A stretch of 64,000 nucleotides of DNA from Allorhodoferax sp032337135 (GTDB lineage: Bacteria > Pseudomonadota > Gammaproteobacteria > Burkholderiales > Burkholderiaceae_C): NCBI RefSeq assembly GCF_032337135.1, contig NZ_JAVXZZ010000003.1:372001-436000 (forward strand), in the 5' to 3' direction. The notes below the pieces were generated by a model. That model was not told where the DNA came from. It worked only from the letters and a program-made list of their open reading frames with translations, and did no database searches. The stretch's first letter is position 1. Each line of letters opens with the position of its first letter. Below, one piece after another: positions 16,082 to 24,716 of this stretch. The position numbers and the translations under genes were made by a program.

Positions 16082-16935
16082 GCCGCACCGAAGCTTCGCG
16101 CATGCGCCGCTACAACAAGCGCAAGCGCATCAACCTGATCGCCACCTCGATGGCCATGGCGGCCATGTCATTTGGCCTGTTCTGGCTCGGCTGGATCCTG
16201 TGGGAAACGCTGCGCCTAGGCCTGGACGGTCTGAATTGGGCCGCCATCACCCAGATGACGCCGCCGCCGAATGAGGAGGGTGGATTGGCCAATGCCATGT
16301 ATGGGTCCTTCCTCATGGTGACACTGGCGACCTTTGTGGGTACGCCCATCGGCATTCTGGCCGGCATCTACCTGGCGGAGTTCGACGGCAAGAGCTGGCT
16401 GGCACATGCTACCCGCTTCGTGAACGACATCCTGCTGTCCGCGCCGTCCATTGTGGTGGGCCTGTTCATCTATTCGGTGGTCGTGGCACGCTTCAAGACC
16501 TTTTCGGGCTATGCCGGCATCCTGGCCTTGGCGCTGATCGTCATTCCCGTGGTGATCCGCACCACCGAGAACATGCTGCTGCTGGTACCCGCCGGGCTGC
16601 GGGAAGCTGCCTATGCATTGGGCACGCCAAAGTGGAAAGTGGTCACCATGATCACGCTCAAGGCCGCACGTGCCGGTGTCATCACCGGAGTGCTGCTGGC
16701 GGTGGCACGCATTGCGGGCGAAACGGCCCCGCTGCTGTTCACCGCACTGAGCAACCAGTTCTGGACCAGCTCGCTGTCGGAGCCGATGGCGAGCCTGCCG
16801 GTGACGATCTTCAAGTTCGCCATGAGCCCGTATGAAAACTGGCAGAAGCTGGCTTGGGCAGGTGTGTTCCTGATCACCCTGGCGGTACTGGCACTCAACA
16901 TCATTGCGCGGGTCATGACGCGCCAGAAACACTGA
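16078..16935 (+). CDS. pstA: phosphate ABC transporter permease PstA
   Basis: A 285-residue permease with six predicted helices and the conserved loop LGTPKWKVVTMITLKAARAGVITG followed by ARIAGETAPLLFTAL. Partner of PstC. The start is a GTG at 16078 overlapping the pstC stop (GTGA), with AAGGAG about 8 bases upstream; the ATG at 16036 lies inside pstC and is not needed. Confidence 0.95.
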   Translation: MSRTEASRMRRYNKRKRINLIATSMAMAAMSFGLFWLGWILWETLRLGLDGLNWAAITQMTPPPNEEGGLANAMYGSFLMVTLATFVGTPIGILAGIYLAEFDGKSWLAHATRFVNDILLSAPSIVVGLFIYSVVVARFKTFSGYAGILALALIVIPVVIRTTENMLLLVPAGLREAAYALGTPKWKVVTMITLKAARAGVITGVLLAVARIAGETAPLLFTALSNQFWTSSLSEPMASLPVTIFKFAMSPYENWQKLAWAGVFLITLAVLALNIIARVMTRQKH

Positions 16936-16969
16936 AGCGCCGGGCGCCGACGTTGTGGAGAAACTTTCA

Positions 16970-17749
16970 ATGCAGAACCAACAAGCCGTGTCCGAAAAGA
17001 CCAAGATTGCGGTCAAGGACCTGAACTTCTACTATGGCAAGTTCCACGCCCTCAAGGGGATCAACCTGGAAATCCCGGAAAACCGGGTTACCGCGTTCAT
17101 CGGTCCCTCGGGCTGTGGCAAGTCCACCTTGCTGCGGGTGTTCAACCGCATGTTCGAGCTCTACCCCGAACAGCGTGCTCAGGGTGAGGTATTGCTGGAT
17201 GGGGAAAATATCCTGACCAGCCGCGAAGACGTGGCCCTGCTGCGGGCCAAGGTGGGCATGGTGTTCCAGAAGCCAACGCCGTTTCCGATGTCCATTTACG
17301 ACAACATCGCCTTCGGCGTGAAGCTGTTCGAGAAGTTGCCGGCCTCCGAGATGGAGGAGCGCGTCGAGTGGGCCCTGCGCAAGGCCGCCCTGTGGCCGGA
17401 GGTCAAGGACAAGCTGCACCAGAGCGGCGCGAGCCTGTCCGGCGGCCAGCAGCAGCGCCTGTGCATTGCGCGCGGCATTGCCATCAAGCCCGAGGTGCTG
17501 TTGCTGGACGAACCGTGCTCTGCACTGGATCCGATCTCGACGGCCAAGGTTGAAGAGCTGATTGTGGAACTCAAGAGCGACTACACCGTCGTCATCGTGA
17601 CCCACAACATGCAGCAGGCGGCCCGTTGCAGCGACTACACCGCTTACATGTACCTGGGCGACCTGGTGGAGTTCGGGCAGACTGAACAGATGTTCTTCAA
17701 GCCCACACGCCAGGAAACAGAAGACTACATCACTGGCCGATTCGGCTGA
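16970..17749 (+). CDS. pstB: phosphate ABC transporter ATP-binding protein PstB
   Basis: A 259-residue ATPase with Walker A GPSGCGKST, the Q-loop MVFQKPTPFPMSIYDN typical of PstB, the signature LSGGQQQRL, Walker B VLLLDEP and the switch His in IVTHNMQQA. It powers phosphate import through PstC/PstA. The ATG at 16970 has GGAG 9 bases upstream; a GTG at 16955 is in frame but less likely. phoU begins 14 bases later. Confidence 0.96.
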   Translation: MQNQQAVSEKTKIAVKDLNFYYGKFHALKGINLEIPENRVTAFIGPSGCGKSTLLRVFNRMFELYPEQRAQGEVLLDGENILTSREDVALLRAKVGMVFQKPTPFPMSIYDNIAFGVKLFEKLPASEMEERVEWALRKAALWPEVKDKLHQSGASLSGGQQQRLCIARGIAIKPEVLLLDEPCSALDPISTAKVEELIVELKSDYTVVIVTHNMQQAARCSDYTAYMYLGDLVEFGQTEQMFFKPTRQETEDYITGRFG

Positions 17750-17763
17750 ACAGGGGACTATCT

Positions 17764-18465
17764 ATGGCAGACAAGCATCTTTCCACCCAGTTCGACGCGG
17801 AGCTCACCGCTGTCTCTTCACGGGTCATGGAACTCGGCGGGCTGGTGGAATCGCAGATTCGCCAGGCGATTCACGCGCTGTCGAACTTCAGTGTCGAAGT
17901 GGCGAACGAGGTGGTGGCGAACGAGGCTCGCGTGAACGCCATGGAGGTCGAGATCGACCACGATCTCTCCAGCATCATCGCGCGACGGCAGCCCACTGCC
18001 CGTGACCTGCGTTTGCTGATCGCCATTTCCAAGACAACGGCCAACCTGGAGCGCGCCGGTGACGAAGCCGCCAAGATCGCCCGCATGGTGCTGTCCATCA
18101 TCAACAGTGGCGCTCCGCGCAACCTGCCGTCCCTGGAGTTGCGGGTCGCGGCCGACCTGGCTTCCAGCCTGCTGAACAAGGCGCTCGATGCCTTTGCCCG
18201 GCTTGATGTGCACGCGGCCCTGGACATCCTGAAGGAAGACGATGCCATTGACCGCGAGTTTGGCGGCTTTGTGCGCAAGCTCATCACCTTCATGATGGAA
18301 GACCCGCGCACCATCTCGCCCAGCCTGGACCTGCTGTTCCTGGCCAAGGCGATCGAACGGGTGGGTGACCACGCCAAGAACATTGCCGAATTCATCATCT
18401 ACGTGGTTAAGGGCGCAGACGTGCGTCATACCAGCATCGAAAACGTCGAGTCGGTGGTGAAATGA
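17764..18465 (+). CDS. phoU: phosphate signalling protein PhoU
   Basis: A 233-residue all-helical protein with the two PhoU repeats and their metal-binding patterns (E-x-x-x-D in NAMEVEIDHDLSSIIARRQPTARDLR and the matching AIERVGDHAKNIAEF). PhoU links the Pst transporter to PhoR, keeping the kinase off when phosphate is plentiful, and affects polyphosphate levels. It overlaps phoB by 4 bases (ATGA), so the regulators are translated together with the transporter genes. Confidence 0.96.
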   Translation: MADKHLSTQFDAELTAVSSRVMELGGLVESQIRQAIHALSNFSVEVANEVVANEARVNAMEVEIDHDLSSIIARRQPTARDLRLLIAISKTTANLERAGDEAAKIARMVLSIINSGAPRNLPSLELRVAADLASSLLNKALDAFARLDVHAALDILKEDDAIDREFGGFVRKLITFMMEDPRTISPSLDLLFLAKAIERVGDHAKNIAEFIIYVVKGADVRHTSIENVESVVK

Positions 18466-19190
18466 AGACGATGCCGACCATCCTCGTGGTGGAAGATGAA
18501 CCCGCGATTGCCGAGCTGGTGGCGGTGAACCTGCGGCACAACGGTTTTCGTCCCCTGTGGGCCATGGACGCCGCCAGTGCGCAGCGGGAAATCGATGCCG
18601 CACTGCCAGACCTCGTGCTGCTGGATTGGATGCTGCCCGGCGAAAGCGGCTTGAACCTGGCCAAGCGCTGGCGCGCCGACAAGCGCACCGAAGGCATCCC
18701 CATCATCATGGTGACCGCCAAGGGCGACGAACGTGACCGGGTGGCGGGTCTGGACGCCGGGGCGGACGACTACATTGCCAAACCTTTTTCCACCAAGGAA
18801 CTGCTGGCCCGTGTGCGCGCGGTGCTGCGCCGTCGTGCGCCCCAGGGCGCGCAGGAGCCCATCACGCAAGGTGCGCTGGTGCTCGATCCGGCCACGCATC
18901 GGGTTCACTTCGGTGCACAGGAGCTCAAACTGGGTCCCACCGAGTTCAAATTGCTGCACTACCTCATGGGGCACCCCGAGCGCGTGCATTCACGTGCCCA
19001 ACTGCTCGATCAGGTCTGGGGTGACCACGTATACATCGAGGAGCGCACCGTCGACGTTCATGTCAAACGCTTGCGCGAGGCATTGTCGGGGGCCGCTCCC
19101 ATGCTGGAGACGGTACGCGGTGCGGGATACCGCCTGACGGCCCGCCCTCTGGTCGAGGCTGCGCCATTGGCGGTGTCCCAGGGCGCCTGA
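18462..19190 (+). CDS. phoB: phosphate regulon response regulator PhoB
   Basis: A 242-residue OmpR-type regulator: a receiver domain with the phospho-acceptor Asp in LVLLDWMLPGE (near residue 52) and Lys in DDYIAKPFS, then a winged-helix domain with RVHSRAQLLDQVWG and EERTVDVHVKRLREAL. Phosphorylated by PhoR, it binds Pho boxes such as those at 4114-4142 and 13904-13921. phoR starts 22 bases downstream. Confidence 0.96.
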   Translation: MKTMPTILVVEDEPAIAELVAVNLRHNGFRPLWAMDAASAQREIDAALPDLVLLDWMLPGESGLNLAKRWRADKRTEGIPIIMVTAKGDERDRVAGLDAGADDYIAKPFSTKELLARVRAVLRRRAPQGAQEPITQGALVLDPATHRVHFGAQELKLGPTEFKLLHYLMGHPERVHSRAQLLDQVWGDHVYIEERTVDVHVKRLREALSGAAPMLETVRGAGYRLTARPLVEAAPLAVSQGA

Positions 19191-19212
19191 CGGCACCTCG
19201 CCCGCACATCGC

Positions 19213-20544
19213 ATGGCTGCGCGCATCGTCTGGTTGTTGGTGTTGCAGGTTTTGGCTGTCGGCCTGGCCTGGATTTTCATGCCGTTGCAGGATCGGTCGT
19301 GGGCACTGCTGTGCGCGGCGCTTGGAGCTACCTACCTGTGGTTGGCGTTCGACGTGGTGCGCAGCGGGCGTCTGCTGGCATGGCTCAAGGCGGCGCCGCC
19401 ATCCCCCATTCCCTTGGGTTCTGGTCTGTGGGCTGAAGTGCAGGACCGTGTCTGGCGGGCTTTGCGCCAGCGTGATCGCGCATTGGCCGACAGTGAACAG
19501 CGTCTGAAGGATTTTCTGGCGGCCCTGCAGGCCTCACCCAATGGTGTGGTCCTGCTCAATCCGCAGGGGCAGATCGAGTGGCTCAATGACATGGCTGGCC
19601 AGCATTTCGGGCTGGACCGGGAGCGCGACCTGATGCAGCACTTCGCCAACCTGGTGCGCGACCCGGCGTTCGCCCGCTACTACGCCCAGAACGTAGTTGG
19701 GGACGGAGTGCTGATGCCCGGCAAAGGCCATACGCCCACGCACCCGGTGCGCCTGTCGGTGCAGATGCACGAATACGGTGAGGGGCGGCGGCTCTTGCTG
19801 TCGCGGGACGTCACGGCGCTGGAGCAGGCGGAGGCGATGCGGCGCGATTTCGTGGCCAACGTATCACATGAGATCCGTACGCCCCTGACCGTGCTGTCCG
19901 GCTTCATCGAGACCCTGCAGAGCCTGGTTCTGCAGGAAGGCGAGCGAGCGCGGTACCTCGGTCTGATGGCGGAACAGGCGCAACGCATGCAGTCCCTGGT
20001 CAGCGATCTGCTGACGCTGTCCCGTCTGGAGGGAAGCCCCTTGCCCTTGAGCAATGAATGGGTCGGCGTGGATGCCTTGCTGGCGCAGTGCCTGCGCGAC
20101 GCCAACACCTTGGCGGAGCTTGTCGGGCCGCGTGAACAGCCGATCGCGGTGGATGCCGAGCCAGGGCTGGAGCTGGCCGGTGTGCAGTCGGAACTGCAGA
20201 GCGCCATGACCAACCTGCTGACCAATGCGGTGCGCTATACACCGTCGGACAAGGAGATTCAGGTACACCTGCGCCGTCTGGAAGACGGTGGTGCGGAATT
20301 CTGCGTGCGCGACCGGGGTGTGGGCATTGCGCAGGAGCACCTGTCGCGGCTCACGGAGCGCTTTTACCGCGTGGACCGCAGTCGATCACGCGATACCGGG
20401 GGAACCGGGCTCGGGCTCGCGATCGTGAAGCATGTGGTCCAGCGCCATGGCGCCGAATTGCGGATCACCAGCACCTGGGGGCAGGGTTCGGCGTTTGCGA
20501 TTCGATTCCCTGCATCCAGGGTGCGCACTATCGAACAGCTTTGA
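19213..20544 (+). CDS. phoR: phosphate regulon sensor histidine kinase PhoR
   Basis: A 443-residue inner-membrane kinase. Two N-terminal helices (about residues 5-45, without a large periplasmic loop), a PAS domain (about 95-200), the dimerisation domain with the catalytic His in FVANVSHEIRTPLTVLSGF, and an ATPase domain with N (NLLTNAVRYT), DRGVGI and GTGLGLAIVKH boxes. The small sensor region fits PhoR, which senses phosphate through Pst and PhoU. It is the last gene of the pst-pho operon and converges on the gene at 20569. Confidence 0.95.
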   Translation: MAARIVWLLVLQVLAVGLAWIFMPLQDRSWALLCAALGATYLWLAFDVVRSGRLLAWLKAAPPSPIPLGSGLWAEVQDRVWRALRQRDRALADSEQRLKDFLAALQASPNGVVLLNPQGQIEWLNDMAGQHFGLDRERDLMQHFANLVRDPAFARYYAQNVVGDGVLMPGKGHTPTHPVRLSVQMHEYGEGRRLLLSRDVTALEQAEAMRRDFVANVSHEIRTPLTVLSGFIETLQSLVLQEGERARYLGLMAEQAQRMQSLVSDLLTLSRLEGSPLPLSNEWVGVDALLAQCLRDANTLAELVGPREQPIAVDAEPGLELAGVQSELQSAMTNLLTNAVRYTPSDKEIQVHLRRLEDGGAEFCVRDRGVGIAQEHLSRLTERFYRVDRSRSRDTGGTGLGLAIVKHVVQRHGAELRITSTWGQGSAFAIRFPASRVRTIEQL

Positions 20545-20568
20545 CTGGAAAGACTGCTGCGCGCTGTG

Positions 20569-22284
20569 TCAGGGGAGGCGACGCAGCAGCCACAGGTCTT
20601 CGTTGTGGCCTACCGCATTGGCAATGCGCTTGGCCTCGCCCCAGTTCTGGGTGTCAATCTGCTGCGGTGCTCCCTGGCCTTCGCCGGCCTCGGTCAGCAA
20701 CCAGGGGCAGGCTGGTGCGCGCCCGAGCGGTCGCACATCCAGGCCGCCATAACTGACCAGGGCTGCCAATGTTCCTTGGGGGACGTATGCAGCTGCGATG
20801 CACCCTGCATCCGGAGATGTCGTGGCGGTCGCTTTGCGGACCTGGGCGACCAGGGTGGTGTAGCTCTGGGCATGGTCGAGCAATGGCATCCACAGTGTCA
20901 TGAGCAATAGCCAGCACCAGCCAGCGCCGCCTGCGGGTAGCACCAGGCTCTTCCACAAGGCGGCACGATGCCGGCCAACCCGCCAGTGGACCAGCCAGCC
21001 CCATACCAGAGTAGCGCATAGTGCTATGGAAAATGCAGCGAACGAGAAGCTCGGCTGGAAATCGGGCGCCAGGCGTGCCACATTGGCCGCGGGTTGCGAT
21101 GGCACGCCCGTATGCATGGCGATCCACACCACCCAGATAATGATGCCGCAGCCCGAGAAGAAGAACAGGGTGAACCAATCCACGAGGGCGGCTACCTGTC
21201 GCTTGAGCGTGGGCAAGGAAAATGCCGCCAGCGCTGCCAGTGCGGGCAGCGCCAGAAGTAACGTGCGATCCGATGCCCCGGTGAGCAATGAGGATCCGAC
21301 CGTCACTGCCGCAAACCACAGTGGCAACAGCAGGTGCCGATTGGGGTTGGCGCCGAGGAGGCGGTGGCGCCAATGCCATAGCGTCCACAGCACCAGGGGC
21401 CACGCGGGCCAGGAAAACCACACCAGCAGCTCGCCCAGGCCGCGCCACTCTTCCCAACGCGTGCCAATGGAAATCTTCCACTTCCACAGGTGCAATCCGT
21501 GGGCCAGGGCAGCACTCGCGAGCCCCACGGACAGCACGAGCGCAGCCTGCAGGCGCGGCGACTTCGCCAACGGATTGGGATGCTGGGTTGGAGAGCGGTC
21601 AAGCGCGTGCAGCAGGGCTGCGCCGCTACACAGCAAGAGGGTCACCGCCGGCGCACCACTCAGTGCCAGCCCGGACGCACCCACAACCAGTGCTGTGCTC
21701 GCCTGGTATGGACGGTAGGGCAGTGCCGCAATGGCGAAGAAGAGTAGCGCTGTGAAGCCTAGTTGCGCCAGCGCCGGGGTGGTCTCGTGCGAAAGATGGG
21801 CCAGGCCCAGACAGGCCATGAAGGCGAGTACCCCGCCATCGGCCACGGTACGGGCATAGTCTGTGGCCTGGGCCTCACCGCCGAAAGCAAAGGCCACCGG
21901 CTGCGCCCAGGGGCTGCGTGCCAGGTAATAGGTGCCATACCAGGTGCCGACCATCGATAGCCCGAGCAGCAAGCCGAATGGAATGCGGGCAGCAAAGTCA
22001 AAGGCCATGCCGGCTGGTCGGGCCAGGATGGCCCAAGCGCCCAGCCAGTAGGGCAGCAATGCGGGTTGCTCGGGGGCAAAGCCGGCCAGTGTGGGGTTCC
22101 ACCAGTCGCTGGCGCCACGGGCCAGCGCATGCATGAATCCGAGTGCGGCCATGTCGGCACTCTTCCAGGCTTCGCGCCCGACAAAGCCTGCAAGCACATA
22201 GGCCAGGCAGAACACCAGCAGCACGGGGCGCGGAAAGCGGCGCACGGCGGACTGGGCAACGATGGCAGGGCTGGTCTGGTTCAA
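20569..22284 (-). CDS. multi-pass membrane protein, ArnT-like glycosyltransferase fold (putative)
   Basis: A 571-residue integral membrane protein with about 11-13 predicted helices and a soluble C-terminal part. The N-terminal arrangement (first helix, then a loop with REAWKSADMAALGFMHAL and WWNPTLAG) resembles GT-C fold proteins of the ArnT/PMT type, which move a sugar from a lipid carrier at the periplasmic face. The start called here is a TTG with no clear ribosome-binding site; GTG codons near residue 20 are alternatives. It stands alone between the terminator of rpmE2 and the end of phoR. Substrate unknown. Confidence 0.65.
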   Translation of the reverse strand: MNQTSPAIVAQSAVRRFPRPVLLVFCLAYVLAGFVGREAWKSADMAALGFMHALARGASDWWNPTLAGFAPEQPALLPYWLGAWAILARPAGMAFDFAARIPFGLLLGLSMVGTWYGTYYLARSPWAQPVAFAFGGEAQATDYARTVADGGVLAFMACLGLAHLSHETTPALAQLGFTALLFFAIAALPYRPYQASTALVVGASGLALSGAPAVTLLLCSGAALLHALDRSPTQHPNPLAKSPRLQAALVLSVGLASAALAHGLHLWKWKISIGTRWEEWRGLGELLVWFSWPAWPLVLWTLWHWRHRLLGANPNRHLLLPLWFAAVTVGSSLLTGASDRTLLLALPALAALAAFSLPTLKRQVAALVDWFTLFFFSGCGIIIWVVWIAMHTGVPSQPAANVARLAPDFQPSFSFAAFSIALCATLVWGWLVHWRVGRHRAALWKSLVLPAGGAGWCWLLLMTLWMPLLDHAQSYTTLVAQVRKATATTSPDAGCIAAAYVPQGTLAALVSYGGLDVRPLGRAPACPWLLTEAGEGQGAPQQIDTQNWGEAKRIANAVGHNEDLWLLRRLP

Positions 22285-22310
22285 GGTGAGGGCGCGTGGG
22301 GAGGGGAGTC

Positions 22311-22342
22311 AAAAAAAAAGCAGCGCGGAAGTCCGGGCTGCT
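22311..22342 (-). terminator. rho-independent terminator after rpmE2
   Basis: On the minus strand a stem AGCAGC...GCTGCT, with inner pairs CGG/CCG, is followed by nine T residues. It lies 37 bases after the rpmE2 stop and just before the membrane-protein gene. Confidence 0.8.
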
Positions 22343-22378
22343 CTTTTGCAAAACTCAGGCAGTAGCCTGATGCGCGAT

Positions 22379-22636
22379 TTACTTCGCAGCGGTCTTGCCG
22401 AAACGGTTGCGGAACTTTTCCACGCGGCCGCCCATGTTGTCGACAGACTTCTGGGTACCGGTGTAGAAGGGGTGCGATTCGCTGGTGGTATCCAACTTGA
22501 TCCAGGGCAGCTCGCGGCCGTCTTCCATCTTGATCATTTCCTTGGCGCTGGCGCAGGAACGTGTCACGAACTTGAAGCCGTTGGACATGTCCTGGAAGCA
22601 CACTTCGCGGTAGTTGGGGTGAATGCCTTCTTTCAT
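22379..22636 (-). CDS. rpmE2: 50S ribosomal protein L31, type B
   Basis: An 85-residue L31 of the zinc-independent B type: starts MKEGIHPNYREVCFQDMSNG, lacks the paired CxxC motifs of the zinc form, and has the characteristic SHPFYTG and VEKFRNRFGK segments. It is a component of the large ribosomal subunit. It has its own promoter-like element upstream (22718-22723) and a terminator downstream, and follows rho on the same strand. No type-A paralogue is in the window. Confidence 0.95.
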   Translation of the reverse strand: MKEGIHPNYREVCFQDMSNGFKFVTRSCASAKEMIKMEDGRELPWIKLDTTSESHPFYTGTQKSVDNMGGRVEKFRNRFGKTAAK

Positions 22637-22717
22637 GATTCTTCCTATTGCACCCTGGGTGCGTCAGCTGCGGCAGCCGAGCCGGACCATCCGACTTACT
22701 TTCCGCGAAAAACGTTG

Positions 22718-22723
22718 ATTATA
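22718..22723 (-). promoter_or_regulatory. probable -10 element for rpmE2
   Basis: Minus-strand TATAAT, a perfect -10, 82 bases before the rpmE2 start. No convincing -35 is seen at 16-18 bases. The long leader could hold regulation of the ribosomal protein gene, but I see no definite structure. Confidence 0.45.
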
Positions 22724-22810
22724 GCGTATTGCCTTGCGCAGCAGCTAACGGCGAAATTTGAGCACCGCCGGGCCGTCCCAAGGCGTGGACTTGGGGTTTT
22801 GTCAAACGCG

Positions 22811-22857
22811 GCCCCCCCTGGGGGCAGTGACCACACGCATTGAGGGAGCGTGGGGGC
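22811..22857. repeat. REP-like palindromic intergenic element
   Basis: GC-rich element between rho and rpmE2: a short palindrome GCCCCC-CCT-GGGGGC (22811-22825) followed by AGTGACCACACGC and then GGGAGCGTGGGGGC. This layout is like short intergenic repeats I associate with Comamonadaceae genomes. It is the only copy in the window. It begins a few bases beyond the rho stop and could also act in rho 3' end formation. Confidence 0.4.
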
Positions 22858-22864
22858 AATACTT

Positions 22865-24130
<1,266 letters not shown>

Positions 24131-24301
24131 GGGGTTAGTCCCGTCGGCTTTTTGCCGTACAACAGATTCAACAATCGGGGGGAAGGGCGGGGTCGCGCTG
24201 GTTGGGCTAAACCCCCTTGTTCAGGGCCGGCCGGTGGGCCTCGCCTCGGGAACCCGCAGTGCGCGGATTCAGGGAACGAAAACTATTATGACAGGAAATT
24301 C

Positions 24302-24328
24302 GGGGCCTTGGCCTTGCACCAAGGCCCC
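24302..24328 (-). terminator. strong hairpin after trxA
   Basis: Perfect 10-bp stem (GGGGCCTTGG with CCAAGGCCCC) around a 7-base loop, 10 bases after the trxA stop. No proper T run follows on either strand (minus strand continues GAATTTCC), so it is either a weak terminator or a 3' stabilising structure upstream of rho. Confidence 0.5.
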
Positions 24329-24338
24329 GTTGTCACAT

Positions 24339-24671
24339 TCAGGCCAGTTGCTGGTCAATGAAAGCGGTCATCTGGGCCTTGCTCATGGCGCCGACCTTGG
24401 TGGCTGCCAGTTGGCCGCCCTTGAACAGCATCAGGGTGGGAATGCCGCGGATACCGAATTTGGCGGGGATGTCGCGGTTCTCGTCCACGTTCATCTTGGC
24501 AATGGTCAGCTTGCCGTCGTAGGACGTGGCCAGCTCATCGAGCACCGGAGCGATCATCTTGCAGGGACCACACCACTCGGCCCAGTAGTCCACCAGCACG
24601 GGCTGGGCAGACTGCAACACGTCAGCTTCGAAAGACGCGTCGGTAATGTGTTTGATGAGTTCGCTGGCCAT
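24339..24671 (-). CDS. trxA: thioredoxin 1
   Basis: A 110-residue thioredoxin with the active site WCGPC at residues 33-37 and the cis-proline in GIPTLMLF. It is a cytoplasmic disulfide reductant. The start at 24671 gives the normal length and has GGAG-type sequence upstream (ACCTCCCATGG on the plus strand); the longer upstream frame is not needed. Its start faces the divergent nuclease gene 45 bases away. Confidence 0.97.
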   Translation of the reverse strand: MASELIKHITDASFEADVLQSAQPVLVDYWAEWCGPCKMIAPVLDELATSYDGKLTIAKMNVDENRDIPAKFGIRGIPTLMLFKGGQLAATKVGAMSKAQMTAFIDQQLA

Positions 24672-24716
24672 GGGAGGTCCTTTACAAGTTGCTAATACCG
24701 CTAAAGTTGCGGCATT

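Noticed and set aside
20554..20589. Inverted repeat CTGCTGCG/CGCAGCAG after phoR as a terminator
   Set aside because: Loop of about 20 bases, no T run, and it overlaps the end of the convergent gene; not convincing.
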